A stretch of DNA of 64,000 nt, taken from the NCBI RefSeq assembly GCF_028657945.1, contig NZ_CP059693.1, forward strand, positions 1,302,001-1,366,000, written 5' to 3'. This stretch comes from Thalassomonas haliotis. GTDB taxonomy: Bacteria; Pseudomonadota; Gammaproteobacteria; Enterobacterales; Alteromonadaceae. Positions 8,639-17,845 of the stretch are shown piece by piece. The notes under the pieces are model-generated. The model ran no database searches. It was not told the origin of the DNA and saw only the letters and a list, made by a program, of their open reading frames with translations. The position numbers and the translations under genes are program-made. The first letter of the stretch is position 1. Each line of letters begins with the position of its first letter.

Positions 8639-9523
8639 ATGCATCGGGCAAGTCTGGATGATTATTTATTATTTGTCACTTTGGTTGAATCCGGCTCTTT
8701 TACCAAAGCGGCGGCTAAGCTGGGCATGCCTAAATCTAAGCTCAGCCGCCATATTGCTCAGCTGGAACAGCAACTTGACAGTCAGCTGCTGGTACGCAGC
8801 ACCCGCCGTCAGGCCCTGACAGAAGCGGGGCAGGTGTTATATCGCTTGTGTAAGCCCTATACCGAAGAATTATCTAAGGTTGAAGAAGAACTGGTGGCGT
8901 TAGTCAGTCAGCCTAAAGGCAAGCTTAACCTGTTATTGCCGCTGGAGTTTTTTAACCAGGTGATGAGCGCCTTACTGGCCGAGTTTGCGGTGTTATACCC
9001 GCAGATCAGTATTTTTTGCCATCAGTATTCGGGGCCTATGCCGCAAGCAGATTTAAAATATGATTTGATCTTTGCCTTGCATGAAGATGAGTTGCCTGCG
9101 TCCGATTGGATCGCCAGAGCTTTGCTAAGTTTTCCCCAGTCCATCTACGCCTCCTGCGACTATGATGCCGGGCATTTATCGGCGCCGGAAGATTTACAAA
9201 ATGAAATGGCTATTCTGGCCGCTGCCAACCAGTCCTGGCTATTTCGCGGGCAGGATAGTACGCATAGCGTGCCGGTACATGGCCGGATAGTGCTGGCCAG
9301 CCCTGAAATGCAGTTGGGGGCAGCCATGCGTAATCTGGGGCTGGCAAAGCTGCCTGATTATGTGGTGCAGCTTGCGGGGGAAAAGGACGCCTTACAGCGC
9401 ATCTCTCTCAGTAAACAGCCTGTGGCACAGCAGTTAACTGTGATGTATCAAAGCCGCAGTATTGCGGCGAAAACCCGGGCTTTTCTCGACTACTTTCAAA
9501 GTAAAATAGGTTGTTTGTCTTAG
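8639..9523 (+). CDS. LysR-family transcriptional regulator
   Basis: A 294-aa regulator. The N-terminal winged helix-turn-helix (LDDYLLFVTLVESGSFTKAA...KSKLSRHIAQLEQQL, residues ~5-50) is followed by a periplasmic-binding-protein-like co-inducer domain. ATG 8639 has AGGA 8 bases upstream and begins directly before the HTH. ATG 8630 and an extended frame from 8567 are weaker choices. Transcribed away from the thioredoxin gene, it may control that gene and itself. The HTH plus short effector domain resemble the CrgA/AaeR-like LysR subgroup. The inducer is unknown. Confidence 0.9.
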   Translation: MHRASLDDYLLFVTLVESGSFTKAAAKLGMPKSKLSRHIAQLEQQLDSQLLVRSTRRQALTEAGQVLYRLCKPYTEELSKVEEELVALVSQPKGKLNLLLPLEFFNQVMSALLAEFAVLYPQISIFCHQYSGPMPQADLKYDLIFALHEDELPASDWIARALLSFPQSIYASCDYDAGHLSAPEDLQNEMAILAAANQSWLFRGQDSTHSVPVHGRIVLASPEMQLGAAMRNLGLAKLPDYVVQLAGEKDALQRISLSKQPVAQQLTVMYQSRSIAAKTRAFLDYFQSKIGCLS

Positions 9524-9550
9524 GTTAAGGCTTAACTCAAGGCATGAGTG

Positions 9551-10240
9551 CTAAAGCTCAGGCCAGTTCAGTAACCAGGGAGCGCCGATATCAAGCAGCT
9601 TATTGCCAAAATCGGTCTGGACAAATTCCTGGCCGCTACTTGGCGGACAAATAAAACTAAATTGCTCGCCTTTTAAAGTAAAGCGCAGTGCGTAGGCATG
9701 TAAATAACCGCGATCGCCGCTCGCCTGCGGGTAGTAATGGCTGTCGCCTAAAATCGGTGCGCTGATGCTGCTCAGGGCTACCCGGATCTGGTGGGTTTTG
9801 CCGGAATGGGGCTTGATGACATATAAACGTTTACCGCTACCCAGGGCATAAGAGAAAAACTGGCTGATGGCCGGGTTCTCTGTGGTGCGCAGCAACTTCC
9901 AGCTGCCGCGGCGGCTTTTTGCCATATCGCCTTTGATCAAGCCTTGTTTCTTATTGGGTTTTTTATCGCTCAGTGCCAGGTAGTATTTTTCTACCTGGTG
10001 GGCGGCAAACATTTGCTGGAAAACCTGAGTGCAGGCGAGATTTTTGGCAAAGATCACTAAACCTGAGGTCATTTTATCCAGGCGGTGTACCGGGTAGAGC
10101 TCATTTTGCTTAAGCTCGGCCTTAACCCGGTTAAACAGTCCCTGGCCCAAATCCTCTTCATCATGGAAGTTAACCCCGGCGGCCTTATCGACCACTAAAA
10201 AGTCCGGGTAGTCGGCAACCAGGGTAAATTCATTACTCAT
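9551..10240 (-). CDS. RluA-family pseudouridine synthase (TIGR01621-like)
   Basis: A 229-aa RNA-modifying enzyme that isomerises uridine to pseudouridine. The catalytic motif HRLDKMTSGLVIFAKN has Asp55. The later KPHSGKTHQIRVAL block is the RluA-family RNA-binding/active-site motif. There is no N-terminal S4 domain and the protein is short, which fits the TIGR01621 subgroup rather than RluA, RluC or RluD. The RNA target is not known. Its start codon directly abuts the stop of the upstream NhaC-type antiporter gene, so the two are probably one transcript. Confidence 0.88.
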   Translation of the reverse strand: MSNEFTLVADYPDFLVVDKAAGVNFHDEEDLGQGLFNRVKAELKQNELYPVHRLDKMTSGLVIFAKNLACTQVFQQMFAAHQVEKYYLALSDKKPNKKQGLIKGDMAKSRRGSWKLLRTTENPAISQFFSYALGSGKRLYVIKPHSGKTHQIRVALSSISAPILGDSHYYPQASGDRGYLHAYALRFTLKGEQFSFICPPSSGQEFVQTDFGNKLLDIGAPWLLNWPEL

Positions 10241-11599
10241 TTAGAAGCTCAATCCAACTAAAGTGTAAAGCAGCAGGGTTGCGGCACCTGCTACCAGGGC
10301 GTAGGGCAGTTGGGTTTTGACATGCTCGAAGTGATCGCAGCCGCTGGCAATGGAAGCGACGACTGTGGTATCTGAAATCGGTGAGGCGTGATCGCCGAAG
10401 ATACCGCCGCCTAACACCGCGGCTACCAGGAAATGTACCGGTAAACCGGTTTGCGCTGCCACAGGTACCGCAATCGGAATTAATATTGCAAAAGTTGCCC
10501 AGGAAGTGCCGGTCGCAAAAGCCATAATGGCAGCGGCGATAAAAATGATCGGCGCCATCAAAAATAGCGGTACTTCGACATGCATCAGCTGGCTGACATA
10601 AATTCCTGTGCCCAGGGCTTTAATGGCGTCGCCAAAGGCAAAAGATAATACCAGGATGGCCACCGGCAGCAGCATGTAGCGTATGCCTTCGACCGAGGTT
10701 TTAAATACCTCTTTCATGGTCAGTAAATGGTAAAGCTTGATCAGGGCAATCAATAATACCAGGGCGCTGATAATGGCCCAGAAAACAGAGAAAGAGCCTG
10801 AACCGCGGCGGATATCGCCATCACCGGTGATCCATAACAGTGCCAGGGTGATGCCGAGCAAGGCAATAAACGGCAGCCACATCACCCGTGCCGGGGCAAC
10901 CCGGGAGCTAAATTCCGGTTGCATCAAACCATTGCCTACGGCGGCATTTTTCATCGGGCCGTAGACTTTACCGGAAAAGGCGGTGTAATAAGCCAGTGCC
11001 ACGGCGATAATGGCGTAAAAGTTAAAGCCGATGGTGCCGATCAATATCCCTACGGGATCTTCGAAGGAGTAGCCGTCCAGTAAGCCGAGCACATAGGCGC
11101 CCCAGCCGTTTACCAGGATCAGTATGCTGATGGGGGCACAGGTGGAGTCGAGCAAATAAGCCAGGCGTGCCCGGCTGAGTTTATGCTGGTCGAACAGTTG
11201 CTGGCTGGCCATGCCGCCGGTAAACATACTTAAATTGGTATCGGTAAAAATGCTGGTGCCTATGATGGTCGGCAGCAGGCTTGCCTGGCGGGAATTTCGG
11301 ACCAGTTTTAACGCTGACAGGTGGTTGATAAAGCCGTTGACGGCGCCTGAGGCATTCATAAGTTTCACCAGGGCGCCGATCAGCAGGCTGAAGGTGATGA
11401 TATAAACATTACCCAGGGAGGAAAAAACCGTAGCAAGGCCTTCGACACTGCCGGCAATCCCGGCTAGCGGCTGCCACTGTGCCACCATTATCTGGCAGAG
11501 CACCAAAGCGCACAATAAAGCCAGCAGGGCGCTTTTACGCCAGATGGCGATGGCGATGGCAACAATCGGCGGCAGTAAACTTAACACACTATCTTGCAT
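10241..11599 (-). CDS. Na+/H+ antiporter NhaC-family protein
   Basis: A 452-aa inner-membrane protein with about 11-12 hydrophobic segments. The motifs TGTSWATFAILIPIAVPVA and GGIFGDHASPISDTTVVAS are diagnostic of the NhaC/ion-transporter superfamily (COG1757). Members exchange Na+ for H+, or amino acids such as malate/lactate or arginine/ornithine, so substrate is uncertain. ATG 11599 starts the first hydrophobic segment; the frame is open to 11644 without a better start. It lies immediately upstream of the pseudouridine synthase gene with no gap. The 365 bases to gshA hold no feature I recognise. Confidence 0.87.
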   Translation of the reverse strand: MQDSVLSLLPPIVAIAIAIWRKSALLALLCALVLCQIMVAQWQPLAGIAGSVEGLATVFSSLGNVYIITFSLLIGALVKLMNASGAVNGFINHLSALKLVRNSRQASLLPTIIGTSIFTDTNLSMFTGGMASQQLFDQHKLSRARLAYLLDSTCAPISILILVNGWGAYVLGLLDGYSFEDPVGILIGTIGFNFYAIIAVALAYYTAFSGKVYGPMKNAAVGNGLMQPEFSSRVAPARVMWLPFIALLGITLALLWITGDGDIRRGSGSFSVFWAIISALVLLIALIKLYHLLTMKEVFKTSVEGIRYMLLPVAILVLSFAFGDAIKALGTGIYVSQLMHVEVPLFLMAPIIFIAAAIMAFATGTSWATFAILIPIAVPVAAQTGLPVHFLVAAVLGGGIFGDHASPISDTTVVASIASGCDHFEHVKTQLPYALVAGAATLLLYTLVGLSF

Positions 11600-11964
11600 T
11601 GTTTTTCTTCTTATAAATAAACCAGCGAACCAAGCCGGTTTCACACTTGGTTATTTTTTCGCTGGGCTGTTGATTTGACTGGGGATTTTTACCCGTATTC
11701 AGCCTTTATTTGCATTATTCTCTCATTGAACGCAAGAAATGGCTATCAAGAATGTCGATGGCGAGGGATAATAGCCGGGCTGTTATCTGTATTTACGAAG
11801 ATATTTGTAATTATTTAATCGTCTCTACGGTCAGCTACTGCTTAGGATAGCAATGTTTTGTTACTTTACTTAAGGTAAATAAATTTCGGCTATCATTGAA
11901 AAGCTTAGTTATATCCCTTAAATAGGGGATATCTTTTGCAAAACTATTTGCTCCGGGAGTGATT

Positions 11965-13530
11965 TTGTCATCTTTTAACGATTATATTGTGGCCTTTAAT
12001 CAGGAGGCTTATTTACCGTCTCTCACCGGCATTGGCCGGGGAATTGAGCGGGAAGCGCTACGGGTGCTGCCTGAAGGTAAATTATCTGAAAAGCCACATG
12101 CTTATGATATCGGTTCGGCATTGACACACCCGAATATCACCACGGATTACTCGGAAACCTTACTGGAGTTTATTACTCCGGTGAGTTTTGAGCCGGAAAC
12201 GGCGATTGCACAATTGCAGGACATCCAAAAGTTTACTTTAAAGCAGATTGACGGTGAATTGCTCTGGCCCTTGAGCATGCCCTGTTTTGTAAATGACGCC
12301 GATAAAATTCCGTTGGCGCAATACGGCAGCTCGAATATCGGCCGGATGAAAACCACGTACCGCCAGGGCTTGAAAAACCGTTACGGCAGTATGATGCAGG
12401 TGATCGCCGGGATACATTTTAATTTTTCATTTTCCCGGGACTTCTGGCAAAACCTGCAAAAAATCGACAACAACAGCGACAAGCTGGATGATTTTATTTC
12501 CGACCGCTATTTTGCCCTGATCCGCAACTACAAGCGTTTTTGCTGGTTGATCCCCTATTTATACGGCAGTTCACCGGTGATCTGCTCTTCGTTTTTACAA
12601 AACAAGCCCCAGCAATTGCCTTTTAAAAAGTCCGGCAACGGTTACTTATATTTAGAGCATGCCACTTCATTGCGCATGAGCGATTTAGGTTATACCAACA
12701 GTGCCCAGTCGGCTTTACATATCTGTTATAACAGCCTGGACGGTTATGTGGCGGGCGTGCAGGAAGCTATCGGCCTGAGTTCGGATGAGTTTTCAGAGAT
12801 CGGCGTCAAGGTCAACGGTGAATATCGCCAGCTTAACGGCAACATCTTGCAGATTGAAAATGAGCTTTACGCCCCTATCCGTCCCAAGCGGGTAGCCAGG
12901 TCGGGCGAAAAGCCGTCTGAAGCGCTACAGCGCAGAGGGGTGGAATACATAGAAGTCAGGGCGCTGGATATTAATCCATTTGTCGATACCGGCATCAGTC
13001 TTGAGCAGGTTTACTTTTTAGATATCTTCCTGACCTATTGCGCCTTATTGCCTAACCCTGGCTTAGATGCCGAAACCCAAAAGGTTTTTGAAGGCAATAT
13101 GGATGAGGTGGTACTGCGCGGACGTGATCCGGCTTTACTGTTACACGACGGCGAGCAGGAAAAGTCTCTGGTGCAATGGGGCAATGAAATTTTCAAAGAT
13201 TTAACCCAAGTCGCTGCCTTGCTGGATAAAGCCAATAACTGTCATAACTACCAAAAGTCGGTCACCGAGGAGTTGGCTAAGATTAACGACGCCGATTTGA
13301 CCCCGTCGGCCCGTTTAGTTGATTTAGTGGTTAACCAGGGGCAAAGTCTGACCAAGTTTGCCCTGTCGTCTGCCACAAACTACCGGGAATCACAGCTGGA
13401 TAATGGCTATCAGTTTTATAATGAAAGTACTTTTGTTGCCAGTGTCGCCAAGTCACATCAGCAACAGGCGGAAATTGAAGCCAGTGACGAATTAAGTTAT
13501 GACGACTTTCTAAAAGATTATTTCGCATAA
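11965..13530 (+). CDS. gshA: Glutamate-cysteine ligase
   Basis: GshA makes gamma-glutamylcysteine from Glu, Cys and ATP, the first step of glutathione synthesis. The 521-aa cytoplasmic enzyme carries the proteobacterial signature GIGRGIEREALRVLPEGKL near the N-terminus, TDYSETLLEFITP, and EYIEVRALDINPF in the C-terminal half. I chose TTG 11965 (giving MSSFNDYI) because GGGAG lies 5 bases before it. A GTG at 11959 is in frame but overlaps that ribosome-binding site. E. coli gshA also starts with TTG. Monocistronic. Confidence 0.94.
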   Translation: MSSFNDYIVAFNQEAYLPSLTGIGRGIEREALRVLPEGKLSEKPHAYDIGSALTHPNITTDYSETLLEFITPVSFEPETAIAQLQDIQKFTLKQIDGELLWPLSMPCFVNDADKIPLAQYGSSNIGRMKTTYRQGLKNRYGSMMQVIAGIHFNFSFSRDFWQNLQKIDNNSDKLDDFISDRYFALIRNYKRFCWLIPYLYGSSPVICSSFLQNKPQQLPFKKSGNGYLYLEHATSLRMSDLGYTNSAQSALHICYNSLDGYVAGVQEAIGLSSDEFSEIGVKVNGEYRQLNGNILQIENELYAPIRPKRVARSGEKPSEALQRRGVEYIEVRALDINPFVDTGISLEQVYFLDIFLTYCALLPNPGLDAETQKVFEGNMDEVVLRGRDPALLLHDGEQEKSLVQWGNEIFKDLTQVAALLDKANNCHNYQKSVTEELAKINDADLTPSARLVDLVVNQGQSLTKFALSSATNYRESQLDNGYQFYNESTFVASVAKSHQQQAEIEASDELSYDDFLKDYFA

Positions 13531-13728
13531 TAACGGGCAGATAGTAGATGTGAGTAAACATTTGCATTTAATATCTGCTATTGCCCGTCAATATCATTTC
13601 AGGCGGACAGGGAACAGGGCCGTTGTGATTATGTAATGGCTTTGTCTGTGAGCCGCATCTGTTGTTTTAAATCCCCCGCATAAATTACTCTTTCGGCGTT
13701 ACTCCACTTGGAAAGATAAATACCAGGC

Positions 13729-13849
13729 AAAAAAAAGCGCGTTGTAAAAACGCGCACTTTGTTTATAAAACATAAAAATCACTAAGGGAAATAGAAGTCT
13801 CTCAATCTTCATATCGTTAGTATGAGTCGGTGAAAACCGATAAGTTCAT
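13729..13849 (-). ncRNA. Candidate small RNA, copy A of a tandem pair
   Basis: Read on the minus strand, about 120 bases begin near GAACTTATCG with a small hairpin (TCGGT-TTTC-ACCGA). A conserved unstructured stretch GACTTCTATTTCCCTTAGTG follows. The end is an intrinsic terminator: stem GCGCGTT / AACGCGC (13737-13755) and eight T. A second copy lies 190 bp away with the same order of blocks. No open frame of note is present. The C/U-rich UUUCCCUU is the kind of segment that pairs with ribosome-binding sites. I do not recognise the family. Confidence 0.5.
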
Positions 13850-13918
13850 TAATCGTTAATTTTTTTCACTTTATTTTTTCACTTTTCTTTTCCTGCAAAC
13901 AGGCGGGGAAAATCAGGC

Positions 13919-14036
13919 AAAAAAAAGCGCGTTATAAAAACGCGCGTTGTATGCAATAAACATAAATCACTAAGGGAAATAAAAGTCTCTCGTAAAGTAG
14001 GAGTAAACCGGTGCGATAAAGTTCATTTTAAATGGC
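13919..14036 (-). ncRNA. Candidate small RNA, copy B of a tandem pair
   Basis: Same architecture as copy A on the minus strand. It starts at GAACTTTATCG, has the core GACTTTTATTTCCCTTAGTG, and ends in a GCGCG/CGCGC terminator stem (13927-13945) with eight T. A TAAAAT sequence just before the shared start could be its -10 box. The sequence outside the shared blocks differs from copy A, so this is an old duplication in which the core and terminator were kept. Confidence 0.5.
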
Positions 14037-14206
14037 AATCCGGGAAAATTTCTTACATTTTTGCCAAGAAGCATCTGCAACCGCGGAAAAACCTGTGCTT
14101 TGAGTACGGGATTTTCGAATGCTTGTCGCAAGTTAATTGATTTTCAGCCTGTATTTTTATTTTTAATCTGGCATCATGCGGATATATTAAACGGGAGTGA
14201 CTATTT

Positions 14207-14827
14207 ATGGGTGTTTCAAAATCAGCAGTACTTGCTGCTGTCCTGACTGTTAGCTTGGCAGGTTGCGCAACTGCTCCACCAAAAAATCCCGAAAACCTTT
14301 GTGAAATATTCAGGGAGCACAGGGACTGGTACTTTGCTGCCAAAGAAGTGAGGGAAAGATGGGGAGTGCCGATACATGTGCCTATGAGCATGATGTATCA
14401 GGAAAGCTCGTTTAAGGCGGATGCATTGCCTCCCAGGGATTACCTGCTCGGTTTTATCCCCTGGGGAAGGGTAAGCAGCGCATATGGTTATTCGCAGGCA
14501 AAAACCATGACCTGGGATGACTATATCCGTGAAACCGACAATTCCGGCGCCGACCGCGATGACTTTGATGATGCCATAGACTTTATGGGCTGGTTTATTT
14601 TCAAAACCCAGAAGATGAACAAGGTCTCTAAATGGGACGCCTATGGCCAGTATTTGAATTATCACGAAGGCTGGGGCGGCTATAAGCGTAAAACCTACAA
14701 GAAGAAAGGTTGGTTGGTTAAAGTGGCGAGAAAAGTCGACAACCGGGCCAAACGTTACAGCAGCCAGTTAAAAAGTTGTGAAGCCGATTTAGATAAGAGC
14801 TGGTTATGGCGTATGTTCTTCGGTTAA
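14207..14827 (+). CDS. SLT-fold lipoprotein (putative lytic transglycosylase-like)
   Basis: A 206-aa lipoprotein. The signal peptide ends in a lipobox LAGC (Cys20). A lysozyme-like core follows: IHVPMSMMYQESSFKADALPP contains the catalytic-type Glu in the MYQESSF motif of SLT domains, and AYGYSQAKTMTWDDY resembles the AYGLMQ motif. Soluble lytic transglycosylases cleave peptidoglycan to 1,6-anhydro-muropeptides. The domain is short and the GLMQ motif altered to GYSQ, so activity is inferred only. It is probably anchored to the outer membrane. A terminator follows. Confidence 0.8.
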   Translation: MGVSKSAVLAAVLTVSLAGCATAPPKNPENLCEIFREHRDWYFAAKEVRERWGVPIHVPMSMMYQESSFKADALPPRDYLLGFIPWGRVSSAYGYSQAKTMTWDDYIRETDNSGADRDDFDDAIDFMGWFIFKTQKMNKVSKWDAYGQYLNYHEGWGGYKRKTYKKKGWLVKVARKVDNRAKRYSSQLKSCEADLDKSWLWRMFFG

Positions 14828-14854
14828 TACCCGGATGAAGCTTTTTTGATTGTT

Positions 14855-14890
14855 CAACCCCGCCGACGAAAGTGTTTGCGGGGTTTTTTA
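14855..14890 (+). terminator. Terminator of the SLT lipoprotein gene
   Basis: The stem AACCCCGC / GCGGGGTT is followed by a T-run. Confidence 0.8.
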
Positions 14891-14977
14891 TTTCTTGTTA
14901 CCGCTGTTGCCATACCCTGATGGCGGGCGCTCCTTTTTCAGCTAATCCTGATGTTGGCGTTAATTAATTCGATTTGA

Positions 14978-15371
14978 GATCGTTTATTGTTCGATCGGGA
15001 TCTTTGACGAGGGGCCAAGGTACTTTCCTGAAAATAATCAATGAAAATAGCCCTTATTAAGCAAAATCCTCTTGATTTTTTACTGCTTTTATATTCGAAA
15101 AATGGCCAAGGATCCGGCAAGTTTTAAAGAATAGATCTAGGCAAAAAGCAAGATTTTTATGGAAAAAAATACTTAATTTACCGGAGTAAAACTTTGTCTG
15201 ATTTCAAGAAAAAAATTATTTTTTTTTGTTAAAAACATATTGCAAATTCAAAAGCCTCTATTTGATTGGTCTGGCATTTGTTATCCACAGAATTTGTGGA
15301 AAGTTAATTTTTGATGTCTATGTTGTGGATAACTATGTTGGTAAGTTTTGTTTGTGCTTTTATTATCCACA
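14978..15371. other. DnaA-box cluster with GATC cluster in a convergent intergenic region
   Basis: Three exact DnaA boxes TTATCCACA occur at 15281-15289 (+), 15324-15332 (-) and 15363-15371 (+). A weaker inverted box at 15295-15303 forms a TCCACA/TGTGGA palindrome with the first. An A/T-only stretch (15205-15240) lies to the left. Five GATC sites lie within 14978-15137, where under one is expected by chance. The flanking genes converge, so these are not promoter sites. Candidates are a DnaA-titration locus (datA-like) or an accessory or ancestral origin. The 703-base gap has no gene I can see. Confidence 0.55.
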
Positions 15372-15519
15372 AAATGCTTTCTCAGGCTTGAGACTTTGAC
15401 CGGGATTTATGAGGGAAATATCATATTTTAGGACATCTAAATGCAAAATAAACAGTGTAAAATTATTGGTTTACACTGCTTATTCCTTGGGGATTAATCG
15501 GGAGTTTTATCGGGGAAAT

Positions 15520-15544
15520 GGCCAGTGAATTTTACTCACTGGCT
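15520..15544 (-). terminator. Hairpin overlapping the corB stop codon
   Basis: The perfect arms GCCAGTGA / TCACTGGC with a 7-nt loop span the end of the gene. The T-tract after it is weak. Confidence 0.4.
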
Positions 15545-16815
15545 TCTTTTTCAACATAATATTCCGGCATGATACGCACGGATTTGATCATATTGTCGCT
15601 GACATCGACGATCTCTACCGGATAGCCGGCGATCCTTACACTGAGTTTCGCCTGGGGAATATCTTCTAAATATTCGATAATCAAGCCGTTGAGGGTTTTA
15701 GGGCCGTCTGTGGGTAATTTCCACGACATGGCCTTGTTTATATCCCGTATATTGGCGCTGCCGTCGACCAGGTAACTGCCGTCTGGCTGCAGATGCACTT
15801 CATCACTGGCGGTAGGCGTCATGGTCGTGGTGAAATCACCGACGATCTCTTCCAGGATATCCTCCAGGGTGACTAAGCCCTGGATATCCCCGTATTCGTC
15901 TACTACCAGGCCCAGACGCTCTTTGGCGTGCTGAAACTTTAATAACTGGACGTTAAGCGGCGTACCTTCGGGAATAAAATAAAGCTCGCGCACCGCGCGT
16001 AACAGGGTGGCCTTGGTAAACTGGTTTTTTGACAACAGTTTGAGCGCGTCCCTGACATGAACATAGCCGACGACATCGTCGATATTGTCACGATAAAGTA
16101 ATACCCGGGTATGGTTGGACTGGGTTAACTGTTTTTGGATCCTTTTCCAGTCGTCATTGACATCGATACCGATAAGCTCGTTACGGGGGATCATGATGTC
16201 TTCAACATGGACTTTTTCCAGATCTAGGATACTGACCAGCATGTCCTGGTTACGCTCGGGGATCAGGGCGCCGGACTCGTTGACCACAGTGCGTAGCTCT
16301 TCCGTACTCAAACTGTGCTGCTCTCTTTGCTCTGAGCTGATCCCCAGTAACATCAAGATCCCGTTGGTGATCCAGTTAACGGCAATTACAAAAGGGAATA
16401 ATAGTTTCAGCAACAGGCTTAATACCAGGGAGCTGGGAAAGGCTACTTTTTCGGGGTAAAGGGCTGCGAGAGTTTTTGGTGTCACCTCTGCAAATATAAG
16501 GATAACCAGGGTTAAGACTATGGTGGAAACCAAGACCCCGACATCCCCTAATAAGCGTAAGCCGATGATGGTAGCGATAGCAGAAGCGGCTATGTTAACC
16601 AGGTTGTTGCCGATTAAGATCAAACCGATCAAACGATCGGGACGGGCCAATAAATTGCTGACCCGCTTTGCACCTTTGTGATTTTGCTTTTCAAGATGCC
16701 TTAACCGGTAACGGTTCAGGGCCATCATGCCGGTTTCTGAGCTCGAAAAATACGCTGAAAATACGATCAATAAGCCAAGCATGGCAAAGAGTATTTCTGT
16801 TGATATGTTGTCCAA
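15532..16815 (-). CDS. corB: CNNM/CBS-domain protein CorB (HlyC/CorC family)
   Basis: A 427-aa inner-membrane protein of the YfjD/CorB type, linked to Mg2+/Co2+ efflux or homeostasis. It has an N-terminal DUF21 domain (~residues 1-190, four membrane segments, with the SSSETGMMALN motif). A CBS pair follows (~200-330: VEDIMIPRNEL, DEYGDIQGLVTLEDILEEIVGD), then a C-terminal CorC/HlyC domain. It is encoded next to ypjD and divergently from ffh, the same order as in E. coli. ypjD ends 74 bases upstream, so the two are probably co-transcribed. Confidence 0.92.
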   Translation of the reverse strand: MDNISTEILFAMLGLLIVFSAYFSSSETGMMALNRYRLRHLEKQNHKGAKRVSNLLARPDRLIGLILIGNNLVNIAASAIATIIGLRLLGDVGVLVSTIVLTLVILIFAEVTPKTLAALYPEKVAFPSSLVLSLLLKLLFPFVIAVNWITNGILMLLGISSEQREQHSLSTEELRTVVNESGALIPERNQDMLVSILDLEKVHVEDIMIPRNELIGIDVNDDWKRIQKQLTQSNHTRVLLYRDNIDDVVGYVHVRDALKLLSKNQFTKATLLRAVRELYFIPEGTPLNVQLLKFQHAKERLGLVVDEYGDIQGLVTLEDILEEIVGDFTTTMTPTASDEVHLQPDGSYLVDGSANIRDINKAMSWKLPTDGPKTLNGLIIEYLEDIPQAKLSVRIAGYPVEIVDVSDNMIKSVRIMPEYYVEKEASE

Positions 16816-16889
16816 AAAGGGGTTCCTAGGTTGTTACACAATAGTTTTAGCCTAATTCACTAAAACTATTGTACTTTATACCTTAAAAA

Positions 16890-17705
16890 TTATGACAAGA
16901 GAAATTCTTTCACGAATCGGCTGCCAAAATATGACAATGTCAGCAAAGATGTCGCACAAATGGTTAAAATCAGCACCCTGTGTCCGCGCCAGCCGCGTTT
17001 ATAATGGCCAAACAGGGTTACCGTATAGATTGCCAGGGCTATTAAAGACAGTACGGTCTTATGCAGCTTGTCTTTGGCGAAGAAATTCTCGAGAAAAATA
17101 AAGCCGCTTACTTCGCTGGCAAATAAACATAAGGTGCCTATGGCCAGAATAAGAAAAAGCTGGTTCTCCACCTGCATCAGCGGCGGCAGCTGGTTGACGG
17201 CGGCTAAATTTTTGCTTTTGAGTTTAAAGTTAATATAAGCCACCTGGAAGGCATATAAGGTGGCAATGACCAGCACGCAATAGGCTATGAGGGCCAGGGT
17301 GATATGGCTGATCAGCAAGGCTTTCTCCGCCGTTAACGGTATTTCACCGCCGCCGGGCATCAGCACCAGCAATAATTGCCAGATGCCGGCAAAGCCATAA
17401 ATCACCGGCAGCAGCAAATTAACCTTATAGCGGGTGGCCACCACAGAAATGCTCATGGTGATGATTAAGGATACCAGGGAGATCACATAAGGCAGGCTGA
17501 AGTTGACCTCCTCGGTGAGGAACATCTGCTGGCTGACCCCCAGGGTATGGGCAATAATCGCGACACAGCCGATCAGGAGCACCATGATTTGATTAGGCCC
17601 TTCGGGATGAAACAACCGGGTGATAATGGCCAGCGATGCCCCTAAATAAGCAATAAATGCGATAATAGAATAAGTTGCAAACAAATCCACAAAGTGCTCC
17701 CACAC
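16890..17705 (-). CDS. ypjD: YpjD, CcsA-like inner-membrane protein
   Basis: A 271-aa protein with about eight hydrophobic segments in the cytochrome c assembly (CcsA/CcmC-like) superfamily. The conserved positional histidines lie within membrane segments (IAHTLGVSQ near residue 50, LLISHITLALIAYC in the middle, FGHYKRGWRGHRV near the end). The Trp-rich haem-handling motif of true cytochrome c synthases is not visible, as in E. coli YpjD. The role is unknown; proposed links are to haem trafficking or cation transport with the neighbouring CorB. Identification rests on length, topology and the corB-ypjD-ffh context. Confidence 0.88.
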   Translation of the reverse strand: MWEHFVDLFATYSIIAFIAYLGASLAIITRLFHPEGPNQIMVLLIGCVAIIAHTLGVSQQMFLTEEVNFSLPYVISLVSLIITMSISVVATRYKVNLLLPVIYGFAGIWQLLLVLMPGGGEIPLTAEKALLISHITLALIAYCVLVIATLYAFQVAYINFKLKSKNLAAVNQLPPLMQVENQLFLILAIGTLCLFASEVSGFIFLENFFAKDKLHKTVLSLIALAIYTVTLFGHYKRGWRGHRVLILTICATSLLTLSYFGSRFVKEFLLS

Positions 17706-17845
17706 AATACAGTTATCAAAAAAATGAATAAACGGGTTATCAAATGAGATAACGATCCGCGGTGATTTTATCAGTTTGTTGCCAAAGCACCATGATCATA
17801 AACAAAAACTTACCAACAAAATGTTAGCAAAAGTTTTTTATGCCC

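Noticed and set aside
14222-14665. 147-codon minus-strand frame opposite the SLT lipoprotein
   Set aside because: The plus strand has a lipobox and SLT motif; the minus frame has no recognisable feature.
14978-15371. Calling the DnaA-box region the chromosomal origin
   Set aside because: Neighbouring genes are not those normally at gammaproteobacterial origins and they converge on the region; no skew data are available. Kept as a finding only.
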